Shown piece by piece: positions 27,577 through 35,917 of a stretch of 64,000 bases of DNA (position 1 is its first letter; every line of letters begins with the position of its first letter). The position numbers and the translations under genes are program-made. The notes below the pieces were generated by a model, which had not been told where the DNA came from, did not search any database, and was given only the letters and a program-made list of their open reading frames with translations. Origin of the DNA: Anaerolineae bacterium (GTDB taxonomy: Bacteria > Chloroflexota > Anaerolineae > Anaerolineales > Anaerolineaceae). The DNA is taken from the NCBI GenBank assembly GCA_013178095.1, contig JABLXK010000014.1, positions 62,001 through 126,000 on the forward strand, given 5' to 3'.

Positions 27577-28455
27577 ATGAACACAACATTAAAAACAATT
27601 TTGATCGCCGCCGCCTTGCTGCTGGTTGCCGCGGTTTTAGTGATGAGCGGATTCCTGATCAGCCGGAACCGGATTCCCGCCTGGGATGGTTTTGGCGGCT
27701 TCCGCGGCAGCCGGCAGGCTGGTTCGGAAGCTACCGGTTGGAACGCCCGGGCTTTCGGGCGCGGCTGGACGAGCGGCAGAATGGGTGGCATGATGGGCGG
27801 AAGGATGATGGGCGGCTTTGGTAATCAATTCGCCAGGCAGACCTTTCGCAGGGGCGGGGGTATGATGGGCTGGAATACCGCTAATCCATCAACCAATGCC
27901 CAGCCTCTCAGTCTCGCTGCCGCCAGGAGCGCGGTTGAGGATTATTTGATTACGCTTGGGAACGATGATCTCGTGTTGGCTGAAGTGATGGTTTTCGATC
28001 GGAATGCGTATGCCGTGGTTGTCGAAAAGAGCACCGGAATGGGCGCCATGGAATTGCTGGTCGATCCCTCCACGCTTGCTGTCTTTCCCGAATACGGCCC
28101 GCAGCATATGTGGAACGCGAAATACGGCATGATGGGCGGACGCGCTTTCAGTTTCTCCGGCGCTCGCACTTGCGGAATGGGCTTCAATTTCAACGCAGCC
28201 GTTTCTCCCGCAGCTCAAACCGCTCTCACGATGGATGAAGCTGCCCAAAGCGCCTCGCAATATCTGGATGAGAATTTACAGAATGCGGAACTTGACCCGC
28301 TTGGGCAGCCGTTCTACGGCTATTTCACTTTTGATTACAGCGTCGATGGCCAAACCGCGGGAATGGTTAGCGTGAACAGCGCCAATGGTCAGGTTTGGCC
28401 GCACACCTGGCATGGTCAGTTCATCGAAGAATGGGAAGCCGGAGACAGCGAATAA
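27577..28455 (+). CDS. exported Met/Gly-rich protein with PepSY-like repeats
   Basis: The 292-residue protein has an N-terminal membrane anchor or signal helix (about 8-29). A low-complexity Gly/Arg/Met stretch follows (about 65-110, with MGGMMGGRMMGG and GGGMMGW). Two similar alpha/beta modules come next: about 113-170 (LSLAAARSAVEDYL...) and about 218-285 (LTMDEAAQSASQYLDENL...). Each begins with a helix like a PepSY module. Methionine clusters in exported proteins often bind Cu(I) or Ag(I), so a metal role is possible but unproven. It precedes an OmpR-type regulator and a kinase whose external loop is also Met/Gly-rich, suggesting a shared signal. Confidence 0.6.
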   Translation: MNTTLKTILIAAALLLVAAVLVMSGFLISRNRIPAWDGFGGFRGSRQAGSEATGWNARAFGRGWTSGRMGGMMGGRMMGGFGNQFARQTFRRGGGMMGWNTANPSTNAQPLSLAAARSAVEDYLITLGNDDLVLAEVMVFDRNAYAVVVEKSTGMGAMELLVDPSTLAVFPEYGPQHMWNAKYGMMGGRAFSFSGARTCGMGFNFNAAVSPAAQTALTMDEAAQSASQYLDENLQNAELDPLGQPFYGYFTFDYSVDGQTAGMVSVNSANGQVWPHTWHGQFIEEWEAGDSE

Positions 28456-28479
28456 GCGCTCTGTTCGATTTATACTATA

Positions 28480-28501
28480 GAGGAGGAGCAATATCCTCCT
28501 C
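28480..28501 (+). terminator. hairpin between Met-rich gene and regulator gene
   Basis: GAGGAGGA and TCCTCCTC form an 8-bp stem with a 6-base loop 25 bases after the stop, followed by TGTTCTTT. It could be a leaky terminator that lowers expression of the two-component genes relative to the first gene. The left arm also contains a Shine-Dalgarno-like sequence. Confidence 0.45.
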
Positions 28502-28520
28502 TGTTCTTTAAGGATGCCCG

Positions 28521-29198
28521 ATGGGAAAAGCAAAAATTTTGGTAATCGATGACGAACCCGCCATCCTAAACCTGGTCACAGCTTACCTGCGCTCGGAGGG
28601 TTATGAGTTTAACACCGCCGGGGATGGGACTGCCGGTTTGAAAGCCTTCCGGGCTTTCAAACCTGACCTGGTTATTTTGGATATCATGCTGCCGGGCATG
28701 GATGGTATTGAGGTGCTCACACATATCCGCCGAGAATCGGAAGCATACGTGATCATGTTGACTGCCAAATCCGAAGAGCTGGATAAAGTCGTGGGGTTAT
28801 CGGTCGGGGCGGATGATTACCTGACCAAACCATTCAGCCCGCGCGAATTAATGGCGCGCATCAAGGCAGCGCTGCGCCGGCTGCAGAAACCTTCAACCGA
28901 CACCGAACGGAAAGTCATCACGCTGCCGCACGTGCGCATTGATAGCGGCAGCCGCCGGGCGTGGATTGATGATCAGGAGATTGAGCTGACCTCCCTGGAA
29001 TTCGACCTGCTTTCCATTTTGGCGGATCACCATGGGATGGTGCTCTCAAGGGAAAAATTGCTTGAGTTAGCCTGGGGTTACGATTATTTCGGCGACCTGC
29101 GCGTGGTGGATGTGCACATCGGGCACTTGCGCCAGAAGGTGGGCAGCCGTTTTATTGAAACAGTGCGCGGGGCAGGGTATCGCTTTGAAGACAAATAG
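28521..29198 (+). CDS. OmpR-family response regulator
   Basis: The 225-residue protein has a receiver (about 4-118: VIDDE, phosphoacceptor Asp near 54 in VILDIMLPGMDG, Lys in YLTKPFSP). A C-terminal winged helix follows (about 130-222), ending VVDVHIGHLRQKVGSRFIETVRGAGYRF. Phosphorylated regulators of this family bind direct repeats; such repeats sit upstream of the first gene of this cluster (27498). The 3' end overlaps the kinase start by about 14 bases, so kinase and regulator are coupled. Confidence 0.93.
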   Translation: MGKAKILVIDDEPAILNLVTAYLRSEGYEFNTAGDGTAGLKAFRAFKPDLVILDIMLPGMDGIEVLTHIRRESEAYVIMLTAKSEELDKVVGLSVGADDYLTKPFSPRELMARIKAALRRLQKPSTDTERKVITLPHVRIDSGSRRAWIDDQEIELTSLEFDLLSILADHHGMVLSREKLLELAWGYDYFGDLRVVDVHIGHLRQKVGSRFIETVRGAGYRFEDK

Positions 29199-30336
29199 CG
29201 CCGGATTCATTCAGGTATTCAAAAGCCGCTGGATATATAAGATCCTGGCCGCTTTCATTGCGGTGGTGTTAATCGCCGGCGGGGCGCATGCCGTTGCCAT
29301 GCGGCTTTCCATCGCGGCTGCCTTTGAGCGGCATCTGGGCCGGATGAATGAAAACATGCAGGGGATGATGGGCGGCGGCAGCGGGATGCGCGGCGTCAAC
29401 CTGTATGAAAGTTTCACGGCTGCCGTGAATGATTCGCTGTGGATCTCGGCGCTGATTGCTTTCATTGTCTCCGTGCTTGCCGCCCTGTTGATCAGCCGCC
29501 TGATGACCAAACCCATCCACCGGCTTACCCGTGCCAGCCGCGCGATTGCCGGCGGCGATTACAGCCACCGCATTCCCCCCGATGAAATTTCCACTGATGA
29601 GTTGGGACTTCTGGCGCAGAGTTTCAACAGCATGGCGGAAAAATTGGAAAGCATTGAAGCCATACGCAAGCAATTGATCGGCGACATCAGCCACGAACTG
29701 CGCACGCCTCTGACCGCCATCAAAGGCTCGATGGAAGGGTTGATGGATGGCGTGCTGCCCGCCGATAAAAGCACCTACCAGCAAATCTACCGCGAAACCG
29801 ACCGCTTGCAGCGTCTGGTGGAAGACTTGCAGGAATTAACCCGCATCGACAGCAGCGCGCTGCGTTTGAATCGCAAGGCTATAAAAATCGCTGATCTGGT
29901 TCAAGCCGTCGTGGTTCCCCTGGAAAATACGTTTGCCATGAAAGGTGTCGCATTGAAATCGCAGGTGGAAAGCGCTTTGCCCCAGATCGTAGTCGATAGC
30001 GACCGCATCCAGCAGGTGCTGCACAACTTGCTGGGCAATGCCCTGCATTTTACGCCTGAAAACGGTCATGTCGTCCTGGAAGTTCGCCAGGATGGAGATG
30101 CAGTGCTCTTTTCAGTTCAGGATGACGGCATTGGCATTCCTCCCGAGCATTTGCCGCACATTTTTGAACGCTTTTACCGCGCCGACAAGTCACGCTCTCG
30201 CGCCGCAGGAGGCGGAAGCGGCATCGGGTTGACCATCGCCAAATCGCTGGTGGAAGCCCACGGCGGAAAGCTCTGGGCGGAAAGTAAAGGGAAAAACAAG
30301 GGAAGCACCTTCCTGTTTACAATACCGGTAGAATGA
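29185..30336 (+). CDS. HAMP sensor histidine kinase with Met-rich external loop
   Basis: The protein is about 383 residues if it starts at the TTG at 29185, chosen because GGGGCAGGG lies before it and the preceding frame only runs inside the regulator gene; other starts remain possible. Domains: TM1 (about 15-35), a short external loop (about 38-80) containing NMQGMMGGGSGMRG, TM2 (about 85-105), HAMP (about 106-160), HisKA (GDISHELRTPLTAIKG, His near 169) and HATPase (NLLGNALHFTPENG, DDGIGIP, GSGIGLTIAKSL). The Met/Gly loop resembles the low-complexity part of the exported protein two genes upstream, so both may meet the same ligand, perhaps a soft metal ion. A terminator-like hairpin follows. 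Confidence 0.85.
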   Translation: MKTNSAGFIQVFKSRWIYKILAAFIAVVLIAGGAHAVAMRLSIAAAFERHLGRMNENMQGMMGGGSGMRGVNLYESFTAAVNDSLWISALIAFIVSVLAALLISRLMTKPIHRLTRASRAIAGGDYSHRIPPDEISTDELGLLAQSFNSMAEKLESIEAIRKQLIGDISHELRTPLTAIKGSMEGLMDGVLPADKSTYQQIYRETDRLQRLVEDLQELTRIDSSALRLNRKAIKIADLVQAVVVPLENTFAMKGVALKSQVESALPQIVVDSDRIQQVLHNLLGNALHFTPENGHVVLEVRQDGDAVLFSVQDDGIGIPPEHLPHIFERFYRADKSRSRAAGGGSGIGLTIAKSLVEAHGGKLWAESKGKNKGSTFLFTIPVE

Positions 30337-30378
30337 TATAATCCTCCTACAGATTTCGATCAATGAGTGGGTGTCAAG

Positions 30379-30402
30379 CCGCCAGATCAAATGATCTGGC
30401 GG
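30379..30402 (+). terminator. hairpin after the kinase gene
   Basis: CCGCCAGATCA and TGATCTGGCGG form a perfect 11-bp stem with a 2-base loop, followed by TATTTCATTT. It ends the two-component operon or lies in the leader of the RRM gene 32 bases on. Confidence 0.55.
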
Positions 30403-30433
30403 TATTTCATTTAATAACCAGTAAAGGAAAAAT

Positions 30434-30811
30434 ATGGAAACAAAATTGTACGTTGGTAACCTGTCTTTTGACACGAACGAGGATGAACTGAAAACGCTCT
30501 TCTCGGATGCCGGAGAGGTGAAATCGGTTGTCCTGATTAAAGACAAGTTTTCCGGACAATCCAAGGGTTTTGGCTTTGTAGAAATGGGCAGCCAGGAAGC
30601 CATGCAGAACGCCATGAAAATGTTCAATTCCTACGAGTTCAAGGGTCGTCCTCTAAAAGTAGACGTCGCCAAACCCAAGGAAGATAATCGCCCGCAATTC
30701 GATAATCGCTTCCGCCGTGGTGGCGGTGGCGGTGGCGGCGGGAACCGTCGTGGCGGCGGTGGGGGTGGCGGCGGCCGGGGCGGCCGTTCAGGCTACAACG
30801 ATCGTTACTAG
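30434..30811 (+). CDS. glycine-rich RRM RNA-binding protein
   Basis: The 125-residue protein has one RNA recognition motif (about 1-80) with RNP2 LYVGNLSF (about 4-11) and RNP1 KGFGFVEM (about 44-51), then an Arg/Gly tail (about 92-122) of GGGGGG and NRRGGG units. Such short RRM-Gly proteins are common in cyanobacteria and other phyla and bind single-stranded RNA, often under cold or stress. The tail is encoded by GGY repeats, which can slip in replication. It stands alone, with a hairpin before it and a strong terminator 13 bases after it. Confidence 0.93.
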   Translation: METKLYVGNLSFDTNEDELKTLFSDAGEVKSVVLIKDKFSGQSKGFGFVEMGSQEAMQNAMKMFNSYEFKGRPLKVDVAKPKEDNRPQFDNRFRRGGGGGGGGNRRGGGGGGGGRGGRSGYNDRY

Positions 30812-30823
30812 AAAAAAAAAGAG

Positions 30824-30848
30824 AAATCCGCTGAAATTCAGCGGATTT
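30824..30848 (+). terminator. intrinsic terminator after the RRM gene
   Basis: AATCCGCTGAA and TTCAGCGGATT form an 11-bp stem with a one-base loop as drawn, opening to about 3-5 in practice, followed by seven T. It is preceded by an A-run, so it could also act on the opposite strand. Confidence 0.88.
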
Positions 30849-30939
30849 TTTTATTCGAAAAGCTTTTACAGGGAGTTGATCTCATCCCGGAATTATAGGT
30901 ATTTTAGGGCACGGGATTATTTTCAATCCAGGAAAGCCC

Positions 30940-30967
30940 TTGACTTAATCTCTAAATTTACTATAAT
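30940..30967 (+). promoter_or_regulatory. sigma-70 type promoter of the WD40-GntR-ABC operon
   Basis: TTGACT (30940-30945) and TATAAT (30962-30967) are separated by 16 bases, a near-consensus pair. The -10 lies inside the left arm of the palindrome at 30958-30991, so a bound repressor would block polymerase. Confidence 0.75.
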
Positions 30968-30991
30968 ACTAGTTAACTAGTATTATAGTAA
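30958..30991. promoter_or_regulatory. 34-bp perfect palindrome, probable GntR/YtrA operator
   Basis: The left half TTACTATAATACTAGTT is followed without spacer by its exact reverse complement, ending at the A of 30991. It overlaps the -10 box and the likely transcription start. YtrA-type GntR regulators repress their own ABC-transporter operons from inverted repeats over the promoter, and such a regulator is the second gene here (33224). No other gene in the neighbourhood has this site. Confidence 0.75.
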
Positions 30992-31023
30992 TGGTTAATC
31001 AAGGAATACGTAGCGAGGTACCC

Positions 31024-33192
31024 ATGAACAATGAAAGTAAAAACAAATCTCTCCGGATCGTTCGCAGTATACTGCTATTGGTTTTTGCAATGGCTCTATC
31101 TTTACCCAATGGATCTGTATCGGCTGAGGTGAAGGGCACAACCCCTGCACCTGCCGGTAGCCCGCAGGTGATCACACCCGAGAATATCCGCGGAATCCAT
31201 TTACTGCATTGGTTTGGCCAGGGGGCTTACACCGGCAGCGTGGCGCAGCAGCCCAATGGCAGCCTTTTGGCAGCCGTCACCAGCTCGGGAGTAGCGCTGC
31301 TGGATCGCCAAAGCGGAGAACAAACCGGTTTCATCCCGATCGGGCTGCAACCGACCGCGCTTTCCATTTCTCCGGCTGGCACCACTCTGGCAATTGTGGT
31401 TAATTACCCCAGTGGGAAATTGGGAGGTTTCATGGGGCTTCCGGTTGTCAACCAACAAATTCAGCTCTACACGCTGCCTGATGGTAACCCGAAGGGGCAG
31501 CCCATCACCGACCTGGGGGAATGCGCCAATTCCAATATATGGGACATCGCTTTCACGCCGGATGGAGCGGAACTGGTCTTCGAGAAGAAATACGGCGTCA
31601 ATGATGACAAGGATGTTCGAAAATTCTGCGTCGCCTCCCTGACTGAAGGAAAAGTTACCCGCACCAAAGAAATGGCCAAAGATTCAAGCATGGTTATTTC
31701 CCCAGATGGGGAAGTTGTCGCCTCCGTTGATAAACAGGGCAGCCGGCTCTCGATTTTCTCCACCCACGACTTCAGTCTGGTGCACGAATTCGAAATTTCT
31801 CCATCGGATTACCCCGAATTCTCGTTTTCTTCCAGCGGCCAATATCTCGGTTTGCGTACTTTCGGTGAAGAAAACAGCAACACACCCCCAATGATTCAAA
31901 TCTGGAGCCTGGCAAATGGGAAACTTCTTTATTCCGGCAGCCCATCGACCAAAGAGGATTCTTTCACCGCGTTCGAAGTTGACGAGGACAGCGGGACAAT
32001 TTACCTGGGAACCCAATTCGGATGGGTGGAAATCGTTTCTGCGGACAGCGGAAAGGTGACCAAACAGTTGGGCCCTTTCACATGGACCGCTTATTCGTTG
32101 ACAGGGAATCCCGCCGGGGCGACACCCTTCGAGCAGCCGGCCATGATCAAAAGCATAATTCTGAGCGCCGACAGGCAGGAACTGATCGTCTCCGAAAATC
32201 TCACCACTTACGGCCAACCCAGCGCTGTCCATCTTTTTCAGCTTCCCGGTTATACAGAAACCCATACCTTCCGCGGGGCTTCCGCCGGCAGCGAAAGTCT
32301 GGAAATCGCTTTCTCCCCGGATAGCAGCCGTCTGGCACTTACCGGCACTAAAAACGGGAATACGGAGGTTTACGACGTCCAGAGCGGCCAGCTCATCCTG
32401 GATTTGGCGGGGCACACGAAAACGACCAACCAGGTGCGTTTCTCCCCAGACGGCAAAACCATTGCCACCTGCTCCGATGATACCGACATTCGTTTGTGGG
32501 ATGCGCAGACAGGCGCCCTGCTGCGAACCTTGGCCGGACACCAGGGACGCGTGACCCATATTGCTTTCTCTCCGGATTCGAGCTGGCTTGTGTCAGGCGC
32601 CGACGATAACACCCTGCGGCGCTGGAACGTGGTGGACGGCACCTTGCTGGATACCCTGCAATTGGGTGATGAGAACTGGCGCGTCGAATTATTGGAAGTT
32701 TTGCAGGATAATGTATCGGTTGTGTATCGCATTTCCCGGTATCCTTCTCCCTACACGGGATACGTTCAAAAGCAGATCCTGTGGAACACGCAAAGCAGCG
32801 AAAGCCGTTCCATTGGTACTGACAAGATCCATATCACGCAATTCGCGAACGACAGACAGCATTTTGGCGCGTATTCCGACAACAGCCGGATGGCGGGTAC
32901 CCTGCAAGCGGATGGCAGCCTGTCAGTCACCGATGCATTCCGCTCGCCTTACGGCAATGGCGCCCTTACCCTGCCCGCCATTTCCCCCAATCATCGCCTG
33001 GTTGTCTCCGGCAACGGGTTCGGTTTGCAAGCCTGGGAGCTTTCCGGCAGCACGCTCACCTTCATCGACCTGCTGGCCGCGGACCAGCCCATGCCCTCGT
33101 ATGGCAACGAGTATCTCTTCTCTCCCGATGGCAAATACCTGGCATTCACCAGCGGCGGGGTGGCCTATCTGCTGGGTGTACCCACCGAGTGA
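31024..33192 (+). CDS. secreted WD40-repeat protein
   Basis: The protein is about 722 residues from the ATG at 31024; an in-frame ATG at 30991 lies inside the operator palindrome and is less likely, and GAGG precedes the later one. An N-terminal signal or anchor helix (about 10-32, ending SVSAEVKG) is followed by beta-propeller repeats across the rest. The clearest are near 460-560, for example VRFSPDGKTIATCSDD and IAFSPDSSWLVSGADD, each ending in a RLWD/RRWN turn. WD40 propellers are scaffolds. It is the first gene of an operon with a YtrA-like regulator and an ABC-2 transporter, so it may be the extracellular partner or client of that transporter. The ligand is unknown. Confidence 0.8.
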   Translation: MNNESKNKSLRIVRSILLLVFAMALSLPNGSVSAEVKGTTPAPAGSPQVITPENIRGIHLLHWFGQGAYTGSVAQQPNGSLLAAVTSSGVALLDRQSGEQTGFIPIGLQPTALSISPAGTTLAIVVNYPSGKLGGFMGLPVVNQQIQLYTLPDGNPKGQPITDLGECANSNIWDIAFTPDGAELVFEKKYGVNDDKDVRKFCVASLTEGKVTRTKEMAKDSSMVISPDGEVVASVDKQGSRLSIFSTHDFSLVHEFEISPSDYPEFSFSSSGQYLGLRTFGEENSNTPPMIQIWSLANGKLLYSGSPSTKEDSFTAFEVDEDSGTIYLGTQFGWVEIVSADSGKVTKQLGPFTWTAYSLTGNPAGATPFEQPAMIKSIILSADRQELIVSENLTTYGQPSAVHLFQLPGYTETHTFRGASAGSESLEIAFSPDSSRLALTGTKNGNTEVYDVQSGQLILDLAGHTKTTNQVRFSPDGKTIATCSDDTDIRLWDAQTGALLRTLAGHQGRVTHIAFSPDSSWLVSGADDNTLRRWNVVDGTLLDTLQLGDENWRVELLEVLQDNVSVVYRISRYPSPYTGYVQKQILWNTQSSESRSIGTDKIHITQFANDRQHFGAYSDNSRMAGTLQADGSLSVTDAFRSPYGNGALTLPAISPNHRLVVSGNGFGLQAWELSGSTLTFIDLLAADQPMPSYGNEYLFSPDGKYLAFTSGGVAYLLGVPTE

Positions 33193-33223
33193 TCCGCTGA
33201 TAATCGACAAAAAAGGATGAAAT

Positions 33224-33616
33224 ATGGATCCAATATTCGATGATAACCAGCCCATCTATGTGCAGATCAAACGGCAGATCTATGCCGATATTCTGCGCGG
33301 TCTATACCCGACCGGCGGCAAACTGCCCGCCACCATCGAAATGGCTATGCAATTCAAGGTCAATCACAACACCATCCAAAGAGTCTACCTGGAATTGATC
33401 CGCGAGGGCATCGTCGTTTCCCGGCGCGGGGAGGGCACTTTTGTCACGGAGGATAAAGCCATCCTCGTCGCGTTGCAGGATAGATTGCGTTCTTACGTTC
33501 TGGACACCTTTGTCAACGAGATGCTGCGCCTGGGATACCGTGAGGATGAATTGGCGCAGATGGTCGAACAATACCTTGAGAGCCGGCTTCAGGGAAATCA
33601 AACGGAGAATGAATAA
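33224..33616 (+). CDS. GntR-family regulator, YtrA subfamily
   Basis: The 130-residue protein has a winged helix (about 8-75: PIYVQIKRQIYADILRGLYP, LPATIEMAMQFKVNHNTIQRVY, GIVVSRRGEGTFVTE) and only a short helical C-terminal part (about 80-128) for dimerisation. This small size and its place next to an ABC transporter mark the YtrA subfamily. It most likely represses the operon by binding the palindrome at 30958-30991 until a cell-envelope or ligand signal releases it. It lies 31 bases after the WD40 gene and 3 bases before the first permease gene. Confidence 0.88.
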   Translation: MDPIFDDNQPIYVQIKRQIYADILRGLYPTGGKLPATIEMAMQFKVNHNTIQRVYLELIREGIVVSRRGEGTFVTEDKAILVALQDRLRSYVLDTFVNEMLRLGYREDELAQMVEQYLESRLQGNQTENE

Positions 33617-33619
33617 ACC

Positions 33620-34405
33620 ATGAAAAGATTGCTTGCTTCGCAAATCACGCGCGCGCTCCTCAATAAGCGTTGGGTTCTGGTCTTTCTGTTGGCCGCACTC
33701 AGTTTTACTTATGGACACGCGCAATTGGCTCCCTCTTTGGGCGATTCGTCTCTGGGGGCGTTGACCATCTGGCAGTTGATCCTCCTGAGAGGCTATTACG
33801 GTTTCTTCGCCGCGCTGATGGCTGCCCTGCCCTTTGCCGATTCATTCAGCAGGGAAAAAAGGGAAGGCTTGCTTACGTCAATATTATTGCGCGCCGATTA
33901 TCGCAGCTATCTGTTTGCCAAATTTCTGGCCATCGCCCTGTCCGGCATTGCGGCGGTCCTGCTGCCCGCCTTCTTGCTTTTGGTTGTCTGCCTGATCGCC
34001 TACCCATCCGGCCCGATCCGGCTTCCGGACTTGTGTTTCTTTCTGCCGTTGAATCGCAACCTGATCCCCGCTGCCGCCTGCAGCAACCCCGTCCCCGGCA
34101 GCTATCTGCTGCTCAGCCTGGTTTTCCTGGGCTTGTTCGGCAGCACCTACGCGGCGCTGGCAATGGCAGCCTCCCTCGTCAGCAAGCATAGCATCCCGGT
34201 ATTCGCGACTCCTATTCTTCTCTATGCTTTCGGGTATTACATCCTTCCCGCTTCCATCCGGCTCAATTGGTTGATTTCGACCGAAGCCGCCCTGATCCCG
34301 GCCGGAAATTTATTTGCGGCTCTCGTCCAATATCTGGTGGCCGTTTTGCTGACAGGCTTTGCCTGGCTGGCTTTCAGGAAAAAAGAACGTCAAGTTTTAA
34401 GTTGA
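33620..34405 (+). CDS. ABC-2 type transporter permease
   Basis: The 261-residue protein has six predicted membrane helices (about 16-32, 50-72, 98-128, 158-183, 190-210, 225-250). The short cytoplasmic segment FSREKREGLLTSILLRADYRSYLFAKF (about 74-100) is the coupling region of ABC-2 exporters (ExxxG-LLxxPxxR-yxxAK-like), here interrupted for display only. With the second permease and the ATPase it should form an efflux or lipid-linked transporter. The substrate is unknown. The C-terminal Pro/Ile-rich loop at about 140-160 faces outside. Confidence 0.75.
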   Translation: MKRLLASQITRALLNKRWVLVFLLAALSFTYGHAQLAPSLGDSSLGALTIWQLILLRGYYGFFAALMAALPFADSFSREKREGLLTSILLRADYRSYLFAKFLAIALSGIAAVLLPAFLLLVVCLIAYPSGPIRLPDLCFFLPLNRNLIPAAACSNPVPGSYLLLSLVFLGLFGSTYAALAMAASLVSKHSIPVFATPILLYAFGYYILPASIRLNWLISTEAALIPAGNLFAALVQYLVAVLLTGFAWLAFRKKERQVLS

Positions 34406-34414
34406 GGATTGACT

Positions 34415-35245
34415 ATGAATCTGCTCGCTTTATTAAAATATCAAGCCCGCCGCTACTTGCTGCGCAAGCGCTGGCTGCTGGCAATTCCCCTGGGATTGCT
34501 CACCGGTTATTGGGCTTCCTTCATCATTATCAAGAGTCCCTTTGCCGGTGCAAGCAATGCTCTTGAAGCTTACATCTGGGCTTTCGGAAAGCCGGAGATC
34601 GTCTATTTCCTGTTCTCGCTGCTTTGGATCTATCTGGTCTCGGATGTTTCTTTAGGAGATTCTTATGATTCTTTCGTTCTGCTGCGCATGGGCAGCCGTT
34701 CCGATTGGTGGCTGGGAAAAGTCCTGTTTATCCTGGAAGCTTCGTTGGCCTATATACTGCTCATTTGCGCCAGCTTTGCCCTTCCGCTGCTGGGCAAGTA
34801 TCCATTCTCCAATCAATGGAGCGCTGCCGCCCTGGCCGATTTCGGCATCTCGCTGGGTTATTCGATTAACAACGGAACCCCGCTGGAAGCATGTTTGCAT
34901 ACACTGTTGTTATTACTCACCGGCTGGTTCGCCATCGGCCTTGGTATCCTGGTGATCGAACTGCTCAGCCACCGGAACTGGCCGGGGTTCCTGGTGGGTG
35001 TGGTGTTGATCGTCTGCAGCAAACTCGGTTCAGTCAGCGGCGGCCCGATCGGTGGCAGCGGCATCGAGTCCTTTTTTCTAATGCAAAACCATCTGGAATT
35101 CACACCCCTGTGGGCGCCCATGCGCGTCATTCCGGAAAGCTACTCGTGGCTTTTCTGGTTTATCTGGATCGCCATCTGTCTGGCAGTCAGCCGGGTGATC
35201 AATAACCGCCGTAACTTTTATACTGTCCATCATAATGAGGAGTGA
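34415..35245 (+). CDS. second ABC-2 type permease
   Basis: The 276-residue protein has an amphipathic start (MNLLALLKYQARRYLLRKRW) and about six membrane helices. The ATG at 34415 is chosen over an in-frame TTG 6 bases upstream because TTGAGGA gives it a ribosome site. The DSYDSFVLLRMGSRSDWWLGK segment (about 83-103) matches the coupling loop of the first permease in position. Two unlike permeases and one ATPase suggest a heterodimeric channel with an ATPase homodimer. Confidence 0.65.
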   Translation: MNLLALLKYQARRYLLRKRWLLAIPLGLLTGYWASFIIIKSPFAGASNALEAYIWAFGKPEIVYFLFSLLWIYLVSDVSLGDSYDSFVLLRMGSRSDWWLGKVLFILEASLAYILLICASFALPLLGKYPFSNQWSAAALADFGISLGYSINNGTPLEACLHTLLLLLTGWFAIGLGILVIELLSHRNWPGFLVGVVLIVCSKLGSVSGGPIGGSGIESFFLMQNHLEFTPLWAPMRVIPESYSWLFWFIWIAICLAVSRVINNRRNFYTVHHNEE

Positions 35246-35247
35246 AC

Positions 35248-35901
35248 ATGAAGAATGAAAATGTCGTAGAACTGATTTCGATCCGTAAAAGCTTTGGGGA
35301 AAAGATGCTTTTTGATGGATTGACCTTCTCCATTCCCGCCGCCGCGATCACCGGCATCATCGGGGCGAACGGCGTCGGCAAGAGCATCCTGCTGCACATG
35401 ATCTGTGGATTGGTCAAACCCAATTCCGGGCGGATCAGCGTATTTGGCAAATGCATCGGCAGTGACGTCGATTTTCCCCCGCGCACCGGTGCTCTCATTG
35501 ACGAACCCGGTTTTCTGCCCGACCTCAGCGCTTACAGCAATCTGAAGCTGCTGGCGGACATCAGCGGAAAAGCCTCGCCGAATCGTATATTGGAGGTGTT
35601 ATCCATCGTCGGGTTGCAGCGCGAGCGCGATCAGGCTGTGCGGACCTTCTCCGCTGGCATGCGCAAAAGGTTGGGTATCGCCCAAGCTATTTTGGAGAAA
35701 CCAGCGCTGCTACTCCTGGATGAACCGACCGATTCCATCGATCAGGCCGGCTGGAGGGGTATTTATGAATATCTCATTGAATTAAAAGAGGAAGGCACTA
35801 CCATCCTCCTGACCAGCAACAAACAGGATGAGATCAACATTCTCTGCGACCAAGCTTTCCTGCTGGAAAACAGAAATTTGTCACCAATTACAATTCGATA
35901 A
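35248..35901 (+). CDS. ABC transporter ATP-binding protein
   Basis: The 217-residue protein has Walker A (GANGVGKS, about 34-41), signature FSAGMRKRLGIAQAIL (about 130-145), Walker B LLLLDEPTDSID (about 150-161) and the following TTILLTSNKQDEI. The H-loop histidine normally found after the Walker B strand (as in SSHxxxE) is replaced by Asn, giving SNKQDE. Start 35248 is supported by GAGGAG 5 bases upstream; a GTG at 35242 is less likely. It powers the two permeases before it. Confidence 0.9.
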   Translation: MKNENVVELISIRKSFGEKMLFDGLTFSIPAAAITGIIGANGVGKSILLHMICGLVKPNSGRISVFGKCIGSDVDFPPRTGALIDEPGFLPDLSAYSNLKLLADISGKASPNRILEVLSIVGLQRERDQAVRTFSAGMRKRLGIAQAILEKPALLLLDEPTDSIDQAGWRGIYEYLIELKEEGTTILLTSNKQDEINILCDQAFLLENRNLSPITIR

Positions 35902-35917
35902 TTAATAGGATAACCAA

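Noticed and set aside
30717-30980. Frame through the Gly-rich repeats of the RRM gene and beyond
   Set aside because: It reads the GGY repeats in another frame, crosses the terminator and stops before the next operator.
30991-31023. Start of the WD40 gene at the ATG of 30991
   Set aside because: That ATG is the last base pair of the operator palindrome, has no ribosome site and precedes a poor signal peptide; the ATG at 31024 has GAGG before it.
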